A stretch of DNA of 64,000 bases from Actinomycetes bacterium (GCA_031272275.1 JAISUC010000012.1:66052-130051); one strand, 5' to 3'. Shown: positions 51,234-60,888, counted from the first letter of the stretch. A program made the numbers and translations. The notes: generated by a model not told the origin, from the letters alone.

Positions 51234-52358
51234 ATGCGTTCCCTATGCAATTACCGTCCGCGTACAGGCGCCACCGTCGGGATACGTGCCGTGTCTGCTC
51301 GCCTGGTTGTCACGGCGTTGCTGACCGGTCTGTTGCTTGCGGTAAGCGCGGTGGCATCTGCCGCAGTGCTGCCGTCGACCGACGCGACCCACACGGTGCT
51401 GGTCAAGGGCAACGCCACCCTGACCTTTCCGACCGGTACCACGCGTGCAGCCATTCTGGCTGCCCTGAAAAGCAACTACGGTGCTTCGACCAAGCCGTCC
51501 ATCAGCAGCTTCAAGTTCGTGATTGCGAAAAAGACCTATAAGCTGACCAAGGCCGAGCGGAAATCAATCACGCCCGCCGCCATCGATTGGGATGCGATGG
51601 CTGACGCGGTACTGGCCAGTGATGCGACGACGGCAACCCCCATCGACTTGAACGCACTGATTCTGGGCGAGGTCAGCACGGCAAAGATCGACAAAATCGT
51701 CAAGAAGTACGCAAAGGCTTCCGCCAAAGACGCCAAGGATATCCGCTATATCTATGACAAGAAGAAGAAAAAGATGGCGATTGCCCCGGCTGCCGTAGGC
51801 TACAAGCTGGCGACTGCAACCGGGCGCAAGGCGATACAGGCAGCTCTGCGCGATCTGGCGGTCAAAGGCTATAAGGGCTCGTTGAAAACCGCAAACACCT
51901 ATCGCAAGACCGTCCAGCCGAAAAAGACCACCAAGTCCCAGCTGGGCAAGGCGCTGGTGGTCGACCTGTCGAAACGGCGCGTCACGATGTACAACAAAGG
52001 GAAAAAGACCAAGACCACCTATCGCGTCGCCATCGGCATGAAAGGCTACGGAACCCCGCCCGGTTGGTACTACGTCGGAGCCAAGCGACCGCGTCCGACC
52101 TGGTCGAACCCCGGCAGCAGTTGGGCCGCCAACATGCCCGCGACCATCGGACCGGGCGCGTCCAACCCGCTGGGGCTGCGTGCGATGAACCTGTACAACG
52201 CCAAGGGCAACGACACGGGATACCGTATCCACGGCACCGCAAAGCTGTCGTCCATCGGAACGGCAGCCAGCCACGGTTGCATCCGCGTGGCGAACAGTAA
52301 CATCGTGAAGCTGTACAAAAAGACGCCCAAGGGGACGCCGGTCATAGTCCAGCCCTAG
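51234..52358 (+). CDS. L,D-transpeptidase (YkuD fold), exported
   Basis: 374 residues. A signal peptide (VVTALLTGLLLAVSAVASAA, cleavage near residue 42) leads to a Lys/Ala-rich region and a YkuD domain (about 240-374) with the catalytic motif HGTAKLSSIGTAASHGCIRV, in which His and Cys are intact. It cross-links or modifies peptidoglycan in an L,D-fashion. GAAGAGGAG precedes ATG 51234. It is separated from tRNA-Phe by its own presumed promoter (TAGAAT near 51175). Confidence 0.9.
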   Translation: MRSLCNYRPRTGATVGIRAVSARLVVTALLTGLLLAVSAVASAAVLPSTDATHTVLVKGNATLTFPTGTTRAAILAALKSNYGASTKPSISSFKFVIAKKTYKLTKAERKSITPAAIDWDAMADAVLASDATTATPIDLNALILGEVSTAKIDKIVKKYAKASAKDAKDIRYIYDKKKKKMAIAPAAVGYKLATATGRKAIQAALRDLAVKGYKGSLKTANTYRKTVQPKKTTKSQLGKALVVDLSKRRVTMYNKGKKTKTTYRVAIGMKGYGTPPGWYYVGAKRPRPTWSNPGSSWAANMPATIGPGASNPLGLRAMNLYNAKGNDTGYRIHGTAKLSSIGTAASHGCIRVANSNIVKLYKKTPKGTPVIVQP

Positions 52359-52381
52359 GCATTTCGTTGGGAAGGGGAGAG

Positions 52382-53200
52382 ATGAACAAGCTCAAGCTGC
52401 ACTGCCTGCTGGTTTGCATATTGTGTGCATCGCTGTTGTTGGGTACGATCCCTGCGGCGTCTGCGGTTGACGCCGTCGATCCGTCGGTGGTCGGGGCTGC
52501 GGTGGGGGACAGTGCCTCCACCGTCGACACCTCGGCGGCGACCCGTCCGGGTGCCGACGGCATCACCCCCTTCGAGCAAATGATGGTGAACGTGATCAAC
52601 AACTCCGGACAAAAGGTTGCCATCGTCGGCGGCTTCCTGTCCGAACAGGCACCGCTGCCCGCACAGGTCGAGGTCGCGGTTCCGGCAGGGGCAGCGGTCT
52701 TCTGGGTGGGCGAAGTGGGCGGCAGCGAATCCCAATCGGATGATGTGGAGTTGCCGCAAAACAAGCGCACCGAGGGCGATTTCGACATCTACTCGGCGAC
52801 GATGACGAACTCGCGCTCCATCCAGGTCGAATACACCTTGCCCGATGACCCATTCGTCAACACCGGCGACAACACCTACACCGGCACCCTCAGCTATACG
52901 CCGATTCGCGACGTCACGATGCTGTTTTTGGCGGCAGAAGTCCCGACGAACGCGACCGTCAGCGACACCAACTTCGTCTCGCAGGGGACCGGCGGCAGCG
53001 GTGGCATGATCTATTCGCGCGGTATGGGTCCGGCCCAAGCCGGACAGACCGTCACCGCGCAGCTGCAGTACACAACCGGCACCCAGCAGGGGGGCACGAC
53101 GGCTGCCGGCAGCAACACCACGCTGACCATCATCATCGTGGTTGTGGTGGTCGCCATTGCGGCCTGTGTGTTCCTGCTGATGCGTCGCCGCATGGGGTAA
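52382..53200 (+). CDS. Secreted, membrane-anchored protein, function unknown
   Basis: 272 residues. A signal peptide (CLLVCILCASLLLGTIPAAS) is followed by a beta-rich extracytoplasmic region and a C-terminal membrane helix with basic end (IIIVVVVVAIAACVFLLMRR). GGGAAGGGGAGAG precedes ATG 52382. It starts 23 bp after the L,D-transpeptidase, so a role at the cell envelope is likely, but no family is recognised. Confidence 0.7.
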   Translation: MNKLKLHCLLVCILCASLLLGTIPAASAVDAVDPSVVGAAVGDSASTVDTSAATRPGADGITPFEQMMVNVINNSGQKVAIVGGFLSEQAPLPAQVEVAVPAGAAVFWVGEVGGSESQSDDVELPQNKRTEGDFDIYSATMTNSRSIQVEYTLPDDPFVNTGDNTYTGTLSYTPIRDVTMLFLAAEVPTNATVSDTNFVSQGTGGSGGMIYSRGMGPAQAGQTVTAQLQYTTGTQQGGTTAAGSNTTLTIIIVVVVVAIAACVFLLMRRRMG

Positions 53201-53233
53201 TTGCGTCGTTACCGACCTGCAATATCCCCACCC

Positions 53234-53336
53234 GTCATTGCGGGCAGCCCGCAGGACCACAACCCGTCATTGCGAGCAGCCCACAGGACCACCACCCGTC
53301 ATTGCGAGCAGCCCGCAGGGCTGCGCGGCAATCCAT
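53234..53336. repeat. CATTGCGAG-type repeat, three partial units
   Basis: CGTCATTGCG(A/G)GCAGCCC recurs at about 53234, 53263 and 53297, ending with GCAGGGCTGCGCGGCAATCCAT. Fills most of the 195-bp gap before the DUF362 gene. Confidence 0.8.
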
Positions 53337-53395
53337 AGTTGCAGTTTCTGGTATCGTGGGGATGTTAGTTTCGGGACAGTACAAGGGGGAGTCAG

Positions 53396-55147
53396 ATGTC
53401 GCTACAGACACGCGAGGAACGCGAAATCGTCGTTCGTGACAAGGCTGCACGCGAGGGAATAGAAGTCCCCGATGCGGTGGTCGATTATCTGGTCGAGAAG
53501 TTCGACACGCCACAGGCGCTCAAAGCCGGCCTGATCAACATCGCCATGAAGGCGCACCAGCGCGGCTGCGCCATCGACGTGCCTTTGGCACAGCTGGTGA
53601 TTGACGGCATTCGTCCCGTGCCCCCGCGCGCGACACTGGGCGCCGAAGAGGTCGAAGCTGCCGCCGAGACGCTGCCTTTAAGCGAGTTGGGCGAGCCGCT
53701 GGAAGTCGTGGAGTACGAGCCCCTTTTCGATGACGAATTTGATGACGGGTTCGACGACGCATTCGACAACGCAGTCGAGGCGGACCCTGACCCCGCCCGG
53801 GAAGACACCCCCGTCAGTGCAGACGACGGCGTCATCCAAGAAACGCTCGACTTCGGTTTCGGACCCACGGATTTTGCCTCCGCAGAACCCGAACCCGTAC
53901 CCGAACCCGAACCGCAACCGCATCCGCATCCTGCTCCTACCGCCGCCCCTGCCCCGGCGCCTGCCGCAGACCCGGTGCGGGACGCACTCCCCCAATCCGA
54001 CATATCCGGCGACACGCCGCCGGCGACGGTTTATTTCATGCCGCTGGCCACCAAACAGCGCCGCTCGATGCTGGAACGCATCACAGACGCGCTGGACCGC
54101 TGCGGCTTGCCCGACATCGTCCGGCCCGGTGCGCCGGTTGCCGTGAAGGTTCATTTCGGCGAGGCCGGCAACACCGCGTTTGTCAGCCCCCTGTATGCGC
54201 GCGCCGTGGTGACCCGCATCAAACAGCTGGGCGGCAAGCCCTTTTTGACCGACGCGAACACCCTGTATTCGGGGATGCGCACGAATGCCGTCGATCACTT
54301 GGAATGCGCCATCGCAAACGGATTCGGCTACAGTTCGGTGGGGGCGCCGATTATCATCGCCGACGGGCTGATCAGCCGTGATTCGGTCGAGGTTGCGTTG
54401 AACGGCACGCGCCATTTCGACAGCGTCCGGATTTCCAGCGCGGTCCACGATGCCGACGCGATGGTTGTCATCAGCCACGTCAAGGGACACGCCGAGGCCG
54501 GATTCGGCGCCGCCATAAAAAACGTCGGGATGGGGCTGGGTTGCCGCAGCGCCAAACAGCGCATGCACTCCGGCGTCAAACCGCGTGTCGATTTCGCGGC
54601 GTGCCGAGCCTGCGGGCGCTGTGTGACCTGGTGCAACTATGACGCGATCGATATGCGCGACGACCGCAACAAACCGGGCCGCCGCCATGCCTTCATCGAC
54701 AAGCACCGCTGCATCGGCTGCGGACAGTGCGTGGCCGCCTGTGCCTACGAGGCCATCGCGGTCAACTGGACCAGCGACCCCGAAAGCTTCCTGGAACGCA
54801 CCGTCGAACACACCGCGGGCGTCCTGGCGGGATTTGCGGCCGGTCAGGTCTGCTACCTGAACTTCCTGACCGACATCAGCCCCGATTGCGATTGCTGGAC
54901 CTTTTCGGATGCGCCCATCGTGCCCGACATCGGTATTTTGGCGTCCAACGACATCGTCGCGATTGACCGCGCCAGCATCGACCTGGTCGAATCGGCGGTC
55001 GGTGCTGCCGGCTCGCGCGCGGACGGCGTGGGCGCCGGCACGGAAAAATTCCGCGCGATTCACGGGGTCGGTCCCGAACACTCCGCTACTTACGCCGAAC
55101 AGCTGGGGCTGGGCACGTGCCGCTATCGGCTGGAAGAAATCGGTTGA
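53396..55147 (+). CDS. DUF362 iron-sulfur protein with long N-terminal extension
   Basis: 583 residues. The C-terminal two thirds are DUF362 (VAVKVHFGEAGNTAFVSPLY, VVISHVKGHAEAGFGAAIKN) with two 4Fe-4S sites, CRACGRCVTWC and CIGCGQCVAAC. DUF362 proteins are redox proteins of unclear role. In front lie a helical domain of about 65 residues (TREEREIVVRDKAAREGIEV...), an acidic stretch and a Pro/Glu/His-rich linker (EPVPEPEPQPHPHPAP); a 13-mer copy in the linker reads RDALPQ (53979-53991). The start has GGGGGAG upstream. It overlaps rsmI by one base. Confidence 0.85.
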   Translation: MSLQTREEREIVVRDKAAREGIEVPDAVVDYLVEKFDTPQALKAGLINIAMKAHQRGCAIDVPLAQLVIDGIRPVPPRATLGAEEVEAAAETLPLSELGEPLEVVEYEPLFDDEFDDGFDDAFDNAVEADPDPAREDTPVSADDGVIQETLDFGFGPTDFASAEPEPVPEPEPQPHPHPAPTAAPAPAPAADPVRDALPQSDISGDTPPATVYFMPLATKQRRSMLERITDALDRCGLPDIVRPGAPVAVKVHFGEAGNTAFVSPLYARAVVTRIKQLGGKPFLTDANTLYSGMRTNAVDHLECAIANGFGYSSVGAPIIIADGLISRDSVEVALNGTRHFDSVRISSAVHDADAMVVISHVKGHAEAGFGAAIKNVGMGLGCRSAKQRMHSGVKPRVDFAACRACGRCVTWCNYDAIDMRDDRNKPGRRHAFIDKHRCIGCGQCVAACAYEAIAVNWTSDPESFLERTVEHTAGVLAGFAAGQVCYLNFLTDISPDCDCWTFSDAPIVPDIGILASNDIVAIDRASIDLVESAVGAAGSRADGVGAGTEKFRAIHGVGPEHSATYAEQLGLGTCRYRLEEIG

Positions 55148-55959
55148 TGACTGCAGGCGCCGCTGACAGGCAAGCGGCACAGGCGGGGGAGTGCGCCCCC
55201 GAAACCGGCCTGGCCGGTGCAGGCGCGGACGCGCCCCGGGCCGCGCCGGTGACCGCGCCGGTGACCGCGACCCCGATAGCGCCGGCGACACTGTATCTGG
55301 TGGCAACCCCGATCGGAAACCTGGGCGACTTGTCGCCACGCGCGCGTGACACGCTGGCGGCCGTGGATGTCATGTACGCCGAAGACACGCGCGTGACGCG
55401 CAAACTGTCCGCGCGCTTTCAGTTGACGACACCGCTGCGGCGGTTCGACGCGGCGACCACCGCGCGGAAAATTCCCGAAATCTTGGCGCGTCTGGATGCG
55501 GGTGAAGCGGTCGCCCTGGTCAGTGACGCCGGCACCCCCGGTATCAGCGACCCCGGTACGCCCCTGGTGGCGGCCGCGCGCGACGCGGGCTATGACGTCG
55601 TGCCGGTTCCCGGGCCCTCGGCTGCGGTGGCCGCACTTTCGGTCAGCGGGCTGCCTACGCACGCCTATTATTTCGGCGGCTTTTTGCCGCGCAAGGCCGG
55701 CAAACGCGAACGTCTGCTGACGGCGCTGGGCGAACTGGACGCGACGCTGGTGTTTTACGAATCACCGTATCGTGTGGTTGCGTCCTTTCAGCAGCTGGCT
55801 CAGCTGTGGCCGACGCGCATGGGGGCATTCGCCCGCGAGCTGACCAAGCTCCACGAGGAAATCGTGCGTGCCCCGCTTCCGGAACTCGCCGCCGATCTGG
55901 CGGCGCGCCCCTCGATACGCGGCGAATTCGTTATACTGATTGCACCTGAACCGCACTAG
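55147..55959 (+). CDS. rsmI: 16S rRNA 2'-O-ribose C1402 methyltransferase
   Basis: 270-280 residue class; here 270 residues of which the first 47 are a low-complexity Ala/Pro/Gly extension that includes a near-copy of the 13-mer (GECAPE). The enzyme core begins LYLVATPIGNLGDLSPRA and shows VALVSDAGTPGISDPG, VPGPSAAVAAL and FYESPYR. AdoMet-dependent; works with RsmH on m4Cm1402. The start could be further downstream, but no better ribosome site was seen. Confidence 0.93.
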   Translation: MTAGAADRQAAQAGECAPETGLAGAGADAPRAAPVTAPVTATPIAPATLYLVATPIGNLGDLSPRARDTLAAVDVMYAEDTRVTRKLSARFQLTTPLRRFDAATTARKIPEILARLDAGEAVALVSDAGTPGISDPGTPLVAAARDAGYDVVPVPGPSAAVAALSVSGLPTHAYYFGGFLPRKAGKRERLLTALGELDATLVFYESPYRVVASFQQLAQLWPTRMGAFARELTKLHEEIVRAPLPELAADLAARPSIRGEFVILIAPEPH

Positions 55960-56012
55960 TTTTCAAGTTCAAGCAAGTGCACGATGAGAATCGTTTTTGG
56001 GATGAGTGTACG

Positions 56013-56040
56013 CCCTGTAGGGGGGCACTCCGTGCCCCCG
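56013..56040. repeat. Short GC hairpin GGGGGCAC/GTGCCCCC
   Basis: GGGGGGCAC-TCC-GTGCCCCC forms a tight stem in the 268-bp gap after rsmI, next to two other repeat families. Confidence 0.6.
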
Positions 56041-56045
56041 CATGG

Positions 56046-56130
56046 TTTGACCTTGACCTTGCTTGTGTTCGGCGCTGAAAGATGATGCCAATAAAAAGCT
56101 TTACAGCTTTTTTGGCCCACTTTCAGCTCG
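56046..56130. repeat. Fourth copy of the 87-bp hairpin unit
   Basis: Same sequence as the tandem units at 44121-44381 apart from a few changes, 12 kb away, keeping both stems. Confidence 0.9.
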
Positions 56131-56151
56131 ATTGCTCGGAACGCTCCGACC

Positions 56152-56189
56152 GTCATTGCGAGCGACGCGCAGCGTCGCGCGGCAATCCA
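56152..56189. repeat. CATTGCGAG-type palindromic repeat
   Basis: CGTCATTGCGAGCGACGCGC, then AGCGTCGCGCGGCAATCC: a complete palindromic unit. Confidence 0.8.
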
Positions 56190-56227
56190 CTCAGTGACGG
56201 AAAGGATGGGGATTGAAGGAGAATAAC

Positions 56228-57436
56228 ATGAAATACGCAGTTGTTATACTGGACGGCGCCGCCGGCAACCCCTGCGAGCAGCTGGGAGGCCTGACCACGC
56301 TGGCCGCCGCCCAAACCCCCCTGCTGGACCTGCTGGCCGGCCAAGGCACGGTGGGTGTCGCCCGTACCGTCCCCGACGGCATCGAGCCCTCGTCGTCGGT
56401 GGCCTGCACCTCGATTCTGGGCTACGACCCCATCGCCAACTACGTCGGCCGCGGCGCCATCGAAGCCGCCGCCCAGGGCATCACGCTCGCGCCCGACCAG
56501 GTCGCCATGCGCATCAACACCCTGACCTTGACCGACGGTATCATGACCAGCTATGCCGGCGGCCACATCGCCGACGCCGATTCGCGCGCCATCGTCGCCC
56601 GCTTGGCACAGCACTTAAATGACGACACCTTCACCTTTTATCCCGGGCACGCCTACCGCCACATTCTGGTGGTCACCGGCCACCCCGAGATCCTGCAGCT
56701 GGAATACACCCCGCCGCACGACATCAGCGACCGCGCCATCGACGGCAACCTGCCGCGCGGTGACGGAGCCGGCCTGCTGCTGCAGCTGATGGAACGCGCG
56801 CACGCCGTGCTGGCAGACGACCCCACCAACGCACAGCTGGCAGCGCGCGGAGACCTGCGCATCACCGACATCTGGCCGTTTTGGCCGGGAGCGGCTCCCG
56901 GAAACCTGCAGCCGTTCAGCCAATTACGCGGGGGAGTACGTCCCGCAATGACCTCCGGAGTGGATCTGTTGCACGGACTGGCAAACCTGTTCGGATTTCG
57001 CTGGCTGGAACTGGATGGCGTCACCGACGGGCTGGACAACGATTTTGCCGGCCAATGTCAAGGCGCCCTGGACGTGCTGGACGATGACAGCGCGGACCTG
57101 GTCGTAATCCATGTCGAGGCACCCGACGAAATGGGACATGCCGGTGACATCGAGAAAAAATGTGCCGCCATCGAGCTGATTGATTCACAAATCATCACGC
57201 GCCTGTTCAGCTATGGCAAACAGCACGCCGAACAGGGCTTTCGACTGCTGGCGATGCCGGATCATTACACGCCGATCGAAACAAAAACACACCAGGGAAT
57301 CCCGGTGCCCTTCCTGTTGTGGGGGACCGGTATTGATGCCAACGGTGCCGTCGCCTACAACGAAGCCGCCGCCGCCGCAACCGGACTGGCGCTGGACCCG
57401 GCGGGCTACACCGTCATGGACCTGCTGCTGGCCTGA
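56228..57436 (+). CDS. apgM: Cofactor-independent phosphoglycerate mutase, archaeal type
   Basis: 402 residues from ATG 56228 (AAGGAG upstream). Alkaline-phosphatase superfamily: ILDGAAGNP (first metal Asp), nucleophile Ser in GIEPSSSVACTSILGYDP, HVEAPDEMGHAGD and MPDHYTPIETKTHQGIPVPF. This type (ApgM), related to archaeal enzymes, interconverts 3- and 2-phosphoglycerate and occurs in some anaerobic bacteria. A 13-mer copy (56932-56944) reads RGGVRPA. A threonine-pathway phosphonomutase-like role is a less likely alternative. Confidence 0.88.
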   Translation: MKYAVVILDGAAGNPCEQLGGLTTLAAAQTPLLDLLAGQGTVGVARTVPDGIEPSSSVACTSILGYDPIANYVGRGAIEAAAQGITLAPDQVAMRINTLTLTDGIMTSYAGGHIADADSRAIVARLAQHLNDDTFTFYPGHAYRHILVVTGHPEILQLEYTPPHDISDRAIDGNLPRGDGAGLLLQLMERAHAVLADDPTNAQLAARGDLRITDIWPFWPGAAPGNLQPFSQLRGGVRPAMTSGVDLLHGLANLFGFRWLELDGVTDGLDNDFAGQCQGALDVLDDDSADLVVIHVEAPDEMGHAGDIEKKCAAIELIDSQIITRLFSYGKQHAEQGFRLLAMPDHYTPIETKTHQGIPVPFLLWGTGIDANGAVAYNEAAAAATGLALDPAGYTVMDLLLA

Positions 57437-57557
57437 CACCGGATCTGACAGAGGACTTGGTCCCGGACCCGGCACCGCCGTGCTGCCCGCAAGCCCGTGA
57501 TAGAATCGCACAGGTAGCAAGAAAACCACCACCCCATACCGGAAAGGACGGCTCACG

Positions 57558-60284
57558 GTGAGCACTTTGGACCCTCGATTCGATCCCGCGGCGATTGAAG
57601 CCGACATATTCGCCGCCTGGCAACAGGCAGGTGCGTTTCGCCAACGGCCGGCTGCTGACGACACCGCGGCTCGGGACGCACTCTCCCCCGAAATCGCCGA
57701 ACCCTATGTGATTACCATTCCGCCGCCGAATGTGACCGGCAGCCTGCATATGGGACACGCGCTGAACAATACCCTGCAAGACGTGCTGATTCGCAAAAAC
57801 CGCATGGCGGGGCGCCCCACGCGCTGGGTCGTCGGGACCGATCACGCGGGTATCGCCACGCAAAACAAGGTCGAACAGAAACTGGCGAAAGAGGGTCTGA
57901 CGCGCTTTGACGTGGGGCGCGAGGCCTTCATCGAGGCCTGTTGGGAATGGCGGCGCGAACACGGCGGGCGCATCATTCAGCAGCTGCGGGCCATGGGCTG
58001 CAGCTGTGATTTTGACGACGAGTGGTTCACGATGAACGAAAGCTATCAGCGTGCCGTGCGCGAGGTCTTTGTCGATTGGTACCGCGCCGGGCTGATTTAC
58101 CGGGGCACCCGCATCATCAACTGGTGTCCGCGCTGCACAACCGCGCTGTCCGACATCGAGGTCGAACATCAGGACAAGGACGGCAAACTGTGGTCGATCG
58201 ACTATCCGCTGACCGACCCGGTCGACGGTATCGACCACATCACGGTGGCGACCACGCGCCCGGAAACCATGTTGGGCGATGTGGCGGTCGCGGTGCACCC
58301 GGACGACGAACGCTACCGGGCGCTGATCGGTTCAACGGTGGTGCTGCCGCTGATGAACCGCGCGATTCCGATTATCGCCGACGAATACGTCGACCCGGCG
58401 TTCGGCACCGGGGCGGTCAAAATCACGCCGGCGCACGACCCCAACGACTACGAGGTCGGCGAACGCCACGGGTTGGAACAGATCAACGTGCTGGACGAGC
58501 GCGCCTTTGTGAACGAAAACGGCGGGAAGTTCGCAGGTCTGGAACGCGACCTGGCGCGCAAAGCCGTGCTGTATGAACTGCAACAGGCGGGCTATCTGTC
58601 CGACAGCACGCCGCACACGCACGCGGTGGGTGTGTGCTATCGCTGTGGCACCGCGATCGAGCCTTGGCTGTCCGACCAGTGGTTCGTCGATATGAAGCCG
58701 CTGGCAGAACCTGCCATTCAGGTCGTGCGCGACGGCCGCGTGCGTTTTACGCCCACCCGCTGGGAAAACGTGTACTACCACTGGATGGAAAACATCCGCG
58801 ACTGGTGCATCAGCCGTCAGCTGTGGTGGGGGCATCGTATCCCGGTGTTTTACTGCACGGCCTGCGGCTGGCACGACGCGCTGAAAACCGACGAAACCAT
58901 CTGTCCGCAATGCGGCGCGCCCCTGGTCCAGGACGAGGACGTGTTGGACACGTGGTTTTCCAGCCAGCTGTGGCCCTTTGCGACCCTGGGTTGGCCGGCG
59001 CCCTTCGGTGCCGACACCCCGGCGGAACTGGCGTTCAACTATCCCACGTCTGCGCTCTCCACCGCGCGCGACATCCTGTTCCTCTGGGTCGCCCGCATGA
59101 TCATGAGCGGCCTGTATTTCGCGGGCGACATCCCGTTCAGCGACGTGATAATCCATCCGACCGTGTTCAACAAAGAGGGTAAACGGATGTCGAAATCGCT
59201 CGGCACCGGCGTCGACCCGCTGGATCTGATGGCCGACTATGGTGCCGACGGCATGCGTTTCGGGCTGATGTTGCAGGTCACCGGTGTGCAGGACCTGCGT
59301 TTCAACGAAGAAAAACTGTTGAAGTCGCGCGACTTTGCGAACAAAATCTGGAACGCCGCGCGTTTTGTGTTGATGAATGCGGCGGGGGAGTACGTCCCGA
59401 CGCTTGCCGATGTCAGCGACGCGGCGCAACTTGCCGACCGCTGGATACTGTCGCGTCTGGCGGGGTTGGCGCGTCGCGTGGACGCCGGAATCGATGCCTT
59501 CGAGTTCGGCGAGGTCACGCGCGAGCTGTTCGATTTCGCCTGGACCGAGTACTGTGACTGGTATATCGAGCTCGCAAAGGGACGACTGGCAGCCGAAGGC
59601 GAGGCCGCGGCCCAGGTCCGCCGTGTGCTGCTGTTCGTGCTGGATACCTTCCTGCGTCTGTTGCACCCCTTTATGCCGTTTATCACCGAGGCCATCTGGC
59701 AGAAGCTGCCGCGTCCGGCCGGCACCGATGCTGGCGCCGACCTGCCGCAGCAGCTGATTACGGCTGCCTGGCCCGACGTCGCCGCGCTGGGTTCGCTGGT
59801 GGACGCGGACGCGGAACGCCGCATACAGCTGTTACAGGCGGTCGTCACGGCACTGCGCAGCACGCGGGCGCGTTATGGATTGTCGCCGCGCAAACCGCTT
59901 GCGGTACTGGTGCGTACGCAAGACGCAACCGATGTACAGCTGCTACAGGCGGTGGCAGACCAGATAAGCACGCTGGGTCACGCCAGCGATTTCGCCGTCG
60001 GCACAGACATCGAAAAGCCCGCGCACAGTGCGGTGACGGTTGCCGCCGGGCTTGAAATCTATCTGCCGCTGGAAGGATTGGTTGATTTCGCCGCCGAACG
60101 GGCGCGCCTGGAAAAGGAACGCGCGCAGCTGTCTGCCGACGCCGCAAAGCTGGAAAAAAAGCTGAGCAATCCGGGATACCTGGCGAAAGCCGCCCCCGAA
60201 ATCATCGAAAAGGATCGGGCTCGCGCGGCCGAAACCGCGTCGGCCCTTGCCGCCGTCGACGCCCAGCTAACCGAACTGGACTAA
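57558..60284 (+). CDS. valS: Valine-tRNA ligase
   Basis: 908 residues from GTG 57558 (GGAAAGGA upstream). PPPNVTGSLHMGH (HIGH), the editing domain (TTRPETMLGDVAVAVHP), GKRMSKSLGTGVDP, and the C-terminal coiled-coil (ERARLEKERAQLSADAAKLE) are complete. A degenerate 13-mer (57673) gives ARDALSPE near the N-terminus and an exact one (59386-59398) gives AGEYVPT between catalytic and anticodon-binding domains, both at non-conserved places. Confidence 0.97.
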   Translation: MSTLDPRFDPAAIEADIFAAWQQAGAFRQRPAADDTAARDALSPEIAEPYVITIPPPNVTGSLHMGHALNNTLQDVLIRKNRMAGRPTRWVVGTDHAGIATQNKVEQKLAKEGLTRFDVGREAFIEACWEWRREHGGRIIQQLRAMGCSCDFDDEWFTMNESYQRAVREVFVDWYRAGLIYRGTRIINWCPRCTTALSDIEVEHQDKDGKLWSIDYPLTDPVDGIDHITVATTRPETMLGDVAVAVHPDDERYRALIGSTVVLPLMNRAIPIIADEYVDPAFGTGAVKITPAHDPNDYEVGERHGLEQINVLDERAFVNENGGKFAGLERDLARKAVLYELQQAGYLSDSTPHTHAVGVCYRCGTAIEPWLSDQWFVDMKPLAEPAIQVVRDGRVRFTPTRWENVYYHWMENIRDWCISRQLWWGHRIPVFYCTACGWHDALKTDETICPQCGAPLVQDEDVLDTWFSSQLWPFATLGWPAPFGADTPAELAFNYPTSALSTARDILFLWVARMIMSGLYFAGDIPFSDVIIHPTVFNKEGKRMSKSLGTGVDPLDLMADYGADGMRFGLMLQVTGVQDLRFNEEKLLKSRDFANKIWNAARFVLMNAAGEYVPTLADVSDAAQLADRWILSRLAGLARRVDAGIDAFEFGEVTRELFDFAWTEYCDWYIELAKGRLAAEGEAAAQVRRVLLFVLDTFLRLLHPFMPFITEAIWQKLPRPAGTDAGADLPQQLITAAWPDVAALGSLVDADAERRIQLLQAVVTALRSTRARYGLSPRKPLAVLVRTQDATDVQLLQAVADQISTLGHASDFAVGTDIEKPAHSAVTVAAGLEIYLPLEGLVDFAAERARLEKERAQLSADAAKLEKKLSNPGYLAKAAPEIIEKDRARAAETASALAAVDAQLTELD

Positions 60285-60307
60285 CAGCCCGGCAGCACCT
60301 CTCAACC

Positions 60308-60374
60308 GTCATTGCGAGGGTTGCGCTCTGTGCAACCCGCGGCAATCCATCGAGGCGGGCAGTGGCCCGCCTCG
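60308..60374. repeat. CATTGCGAG-type repeat and perfect hairpin after valS
   Basis: CGTCATTGCGAGGGTTGC ... GCAACCCGCGGCAATCC (60308-60348) is directly followed by CGAGGCGGGC-AGTG-GCCCGCCTCG (60351-60374), a 10-bp perfect stem between two converging genes; it may act as a terminator. Confidence 0.75.
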
Positions 60375-60405
60375 TAATAAACAGTATGCAATTAACTGCG
60401 TACTG

Positions 60406-60888
60406 CTAGCCTTCCGGAATAATGATCCAGCACACCCCGTACGCCAGCACAACCGGCCAAAACACCACCGCACAGGCGACCACTATCACAATCACCCGCA
60501 CAATCAGCGGGTCGATCCCGACGTAGCGCGCAACCCCGCCACAGACGCCTGCGACCCAACGGTCCGTCGTGCTGCGCGTCAGCCGTCCCCCCGGCACCGG
60601 GCGCCCATACCCGCTCTGCCCGGGACCCGCCGCACCGCCGAAGCCGCCGAACCCCCCGCGCTCGCGCAACCGCGCAAAGCCGCCGGTCGCCGCCAGATAC
60701 ACCACGACTGCACCCAACACCAACAGACACAGCGGCCAAATCAGCTTGCTCACAAAACTGAACACCTCTTTCAGCGGCGTCCACAAACTGCCCAACACCA
60801 GCGGCGCCAGACTGAAAAAGCCGACCACAATCAACACCACGCCGATAATCAGCGCCAACACATTGGTGGGTTTACGTTCCGGTTGCAT
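60406..60888 (-). CDS. PspC-domain membrane protein
   Basis: 160 residues. Two membrane helices at the N-terminus (VLALIIGVVLIVVGFFSL; LIWPLCLLVLGAVVVYLA), a Gly/Arg linker and a C-terminal PspC domain (TDRWVAGVCGGVARYVGIDP, then a hydrophobic segment). PspC proteins sense or answer envelope stress. The usual order has PspC first; here it is C-terminal. Probably one operon with the gene at 60978. Confidence 0.85.
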   Translation of the reverse strand: MQPERKPTNVLALIIGVVLIVVGFFSLAPLVLGSLWTPLKEVFSFVSKLIWPLCLLVLGAVVVYLAATGGFARLRERGGFGGFGGAAGPGQSGYGRPVPGGRLTRSTTDRWVAGVCGGVARYVGIDPLIVRVIVIVVACAVVFWPVVLAYGVCWIIIPEG

